From contig JAVBMX010000027.1 of assembly GCA_031551885.1 (NCBI GenBank), forward strand, positions 18,351-82,350: a stretch of DNA of 64,000 nucleotides, written 5' to 3'. A program made the translations under genes and the position numbers. This DNA is from Frigididesulfovibrio sp031551885. Its GTDB lineage: Bacteria; Desulfobacterota; Desulfovibrionia; Desulfovibrionales; Desulfovibrionaceae. The notes beneath the pieces were generated by a model. That model saw only the letters and a list, made by a program, of their open reading frames with translations, made no database searches and was not told the origin of the DNA. The stretch's first letter is position 1, and each line of letters begins with the position of its first letter. This document shows positions 63,830 through 64,000 of this stretch, in pieces.

Positions 63830-63835
63830 GGTTCT

Positions 63836-63853
63836 TGGGGCTGCCGCCCCAAA
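63836..63853 (+). terminator. Hairpin after methyltransferase 2
   Basis: TTGGGGC and GCCCCAA around TGCC, one of the genome's GC-rich hairpins. It has no T-run and is a weak terminator candidate. Confidence 0.4.
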
Positions 63854-63889
63854 CCCCACCTAGGCTCAGGACTCATTAATTGTTCCTTT

Positions 63890-64000
63890 GGAGGGGCGCA
63901 AACAGGGCTGCGTGAGTAACCCGCCGGCCGGCACCTCCGTGATGTGAGCAATGTTGCCTTAGAACAACGCGGGTGGCACCTCCAAGCCTCCCTGAAAGGG
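63890..64000 (+). promoter_or_regulatory. Possible T-box-like leader at the window edge
   Basis: Near 63963-63982 the sequence reads GAACAACGCGGGTGGCACC, close to the conserved T-box antiterminator (GGGTGGNACC). The TGGC would pair with the CCA end of a tRNA with discriminator G. A GTGAGTAA stretch upstream could be part of a stem I loop, but I cannot assign the specifier codon, and the downstream gene lies outside the window. Confidence 0.3.

Overview
The window is a high-GC chromosomal segment from a sulfate-reducing deltaproteobacterium of the Desulfovibrionaceae type. The strongest evidence is a complete hmc operon (16-haem high-molecular-weight cytochrome HmcA plus the HmcBCDEF transmembrane redox complex), supported by a Desulfovibrio-style chemotaxis cluster and a PaaK-type CoA ligase. 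I cannot fix the genus; Desulfovibrio or Bilophila-like relatives fit.

Layout. 0.4-7 kb: hmcABCDEF on the minus strand. 7.3-8 kb: tRNA-Val, a deleted tRNA-Asp and two intact tRNA-Asp genes. 8-10.5 kb: a Dabb protein, a secreted unknown and two overlapping GNAT genes, the second with two compensating frameshifts. 10.5-11.3 kb: apparently non-coding, with a repeated TTGCACA motif. 11.4-12.1 kb: flavodoxin and tRNA-Pro. 12.2-21.4 kb: cheB, a HEAT-repeat gene, cheR, a ParA-like ATPase, cheW, cheY and a large cheA, which look like one signalling operon. 21.8-29.7 kb: mutM carrying an in-frame palindromic insert, a lipoprotein, apt, a second lipoprotein, an HPP membrane protein, a CLC antiporter, paaK and a tandem duplicate of the paaK tail. 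29.8-31.9 kb: three secreted EF-hand proteins, one with eight EF-hands. 32.2-41.9 kb: housekeeping and accessory genes (DUF362 ferredoxin, an AsmA-like protein, Dam methylase, phosphopantetheinyl transferase, glycosyltransferase, BON lipoprotein, dnaK).

42.3-48.6 kb is the most unusual region. The same leader and N-terminal coding block occurs three times. The first two copies are fused to unrelated C-terminal domains (one lysozyme-like, one degenerate metallopeptidase-like) and each is followed by membrane or exported small proteins. The third is a frameshifted chimera. This looks like an uncharacterised polymorphic effector/immunity array.

49-55 kb: an HD-GYP phosphodiesterase, a metallo-beta-lactamase-fold hydrolase and a class V aminotransferase, then a decayed mobile zone (truncated kptA, frameshifted ISXO2-like transposase, serine recombinase with an internal stop). 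55.5-58.9 kb: pstSCAB. 59.4-63.8 kb: two tandem pairs of a periplasmic binding protein and a UroD/MtaA-type methyltransferase. A possible T-box-like leader sits at the right edge.

All calls come from reading the sequence and recalling family motifs; no database search was possible.
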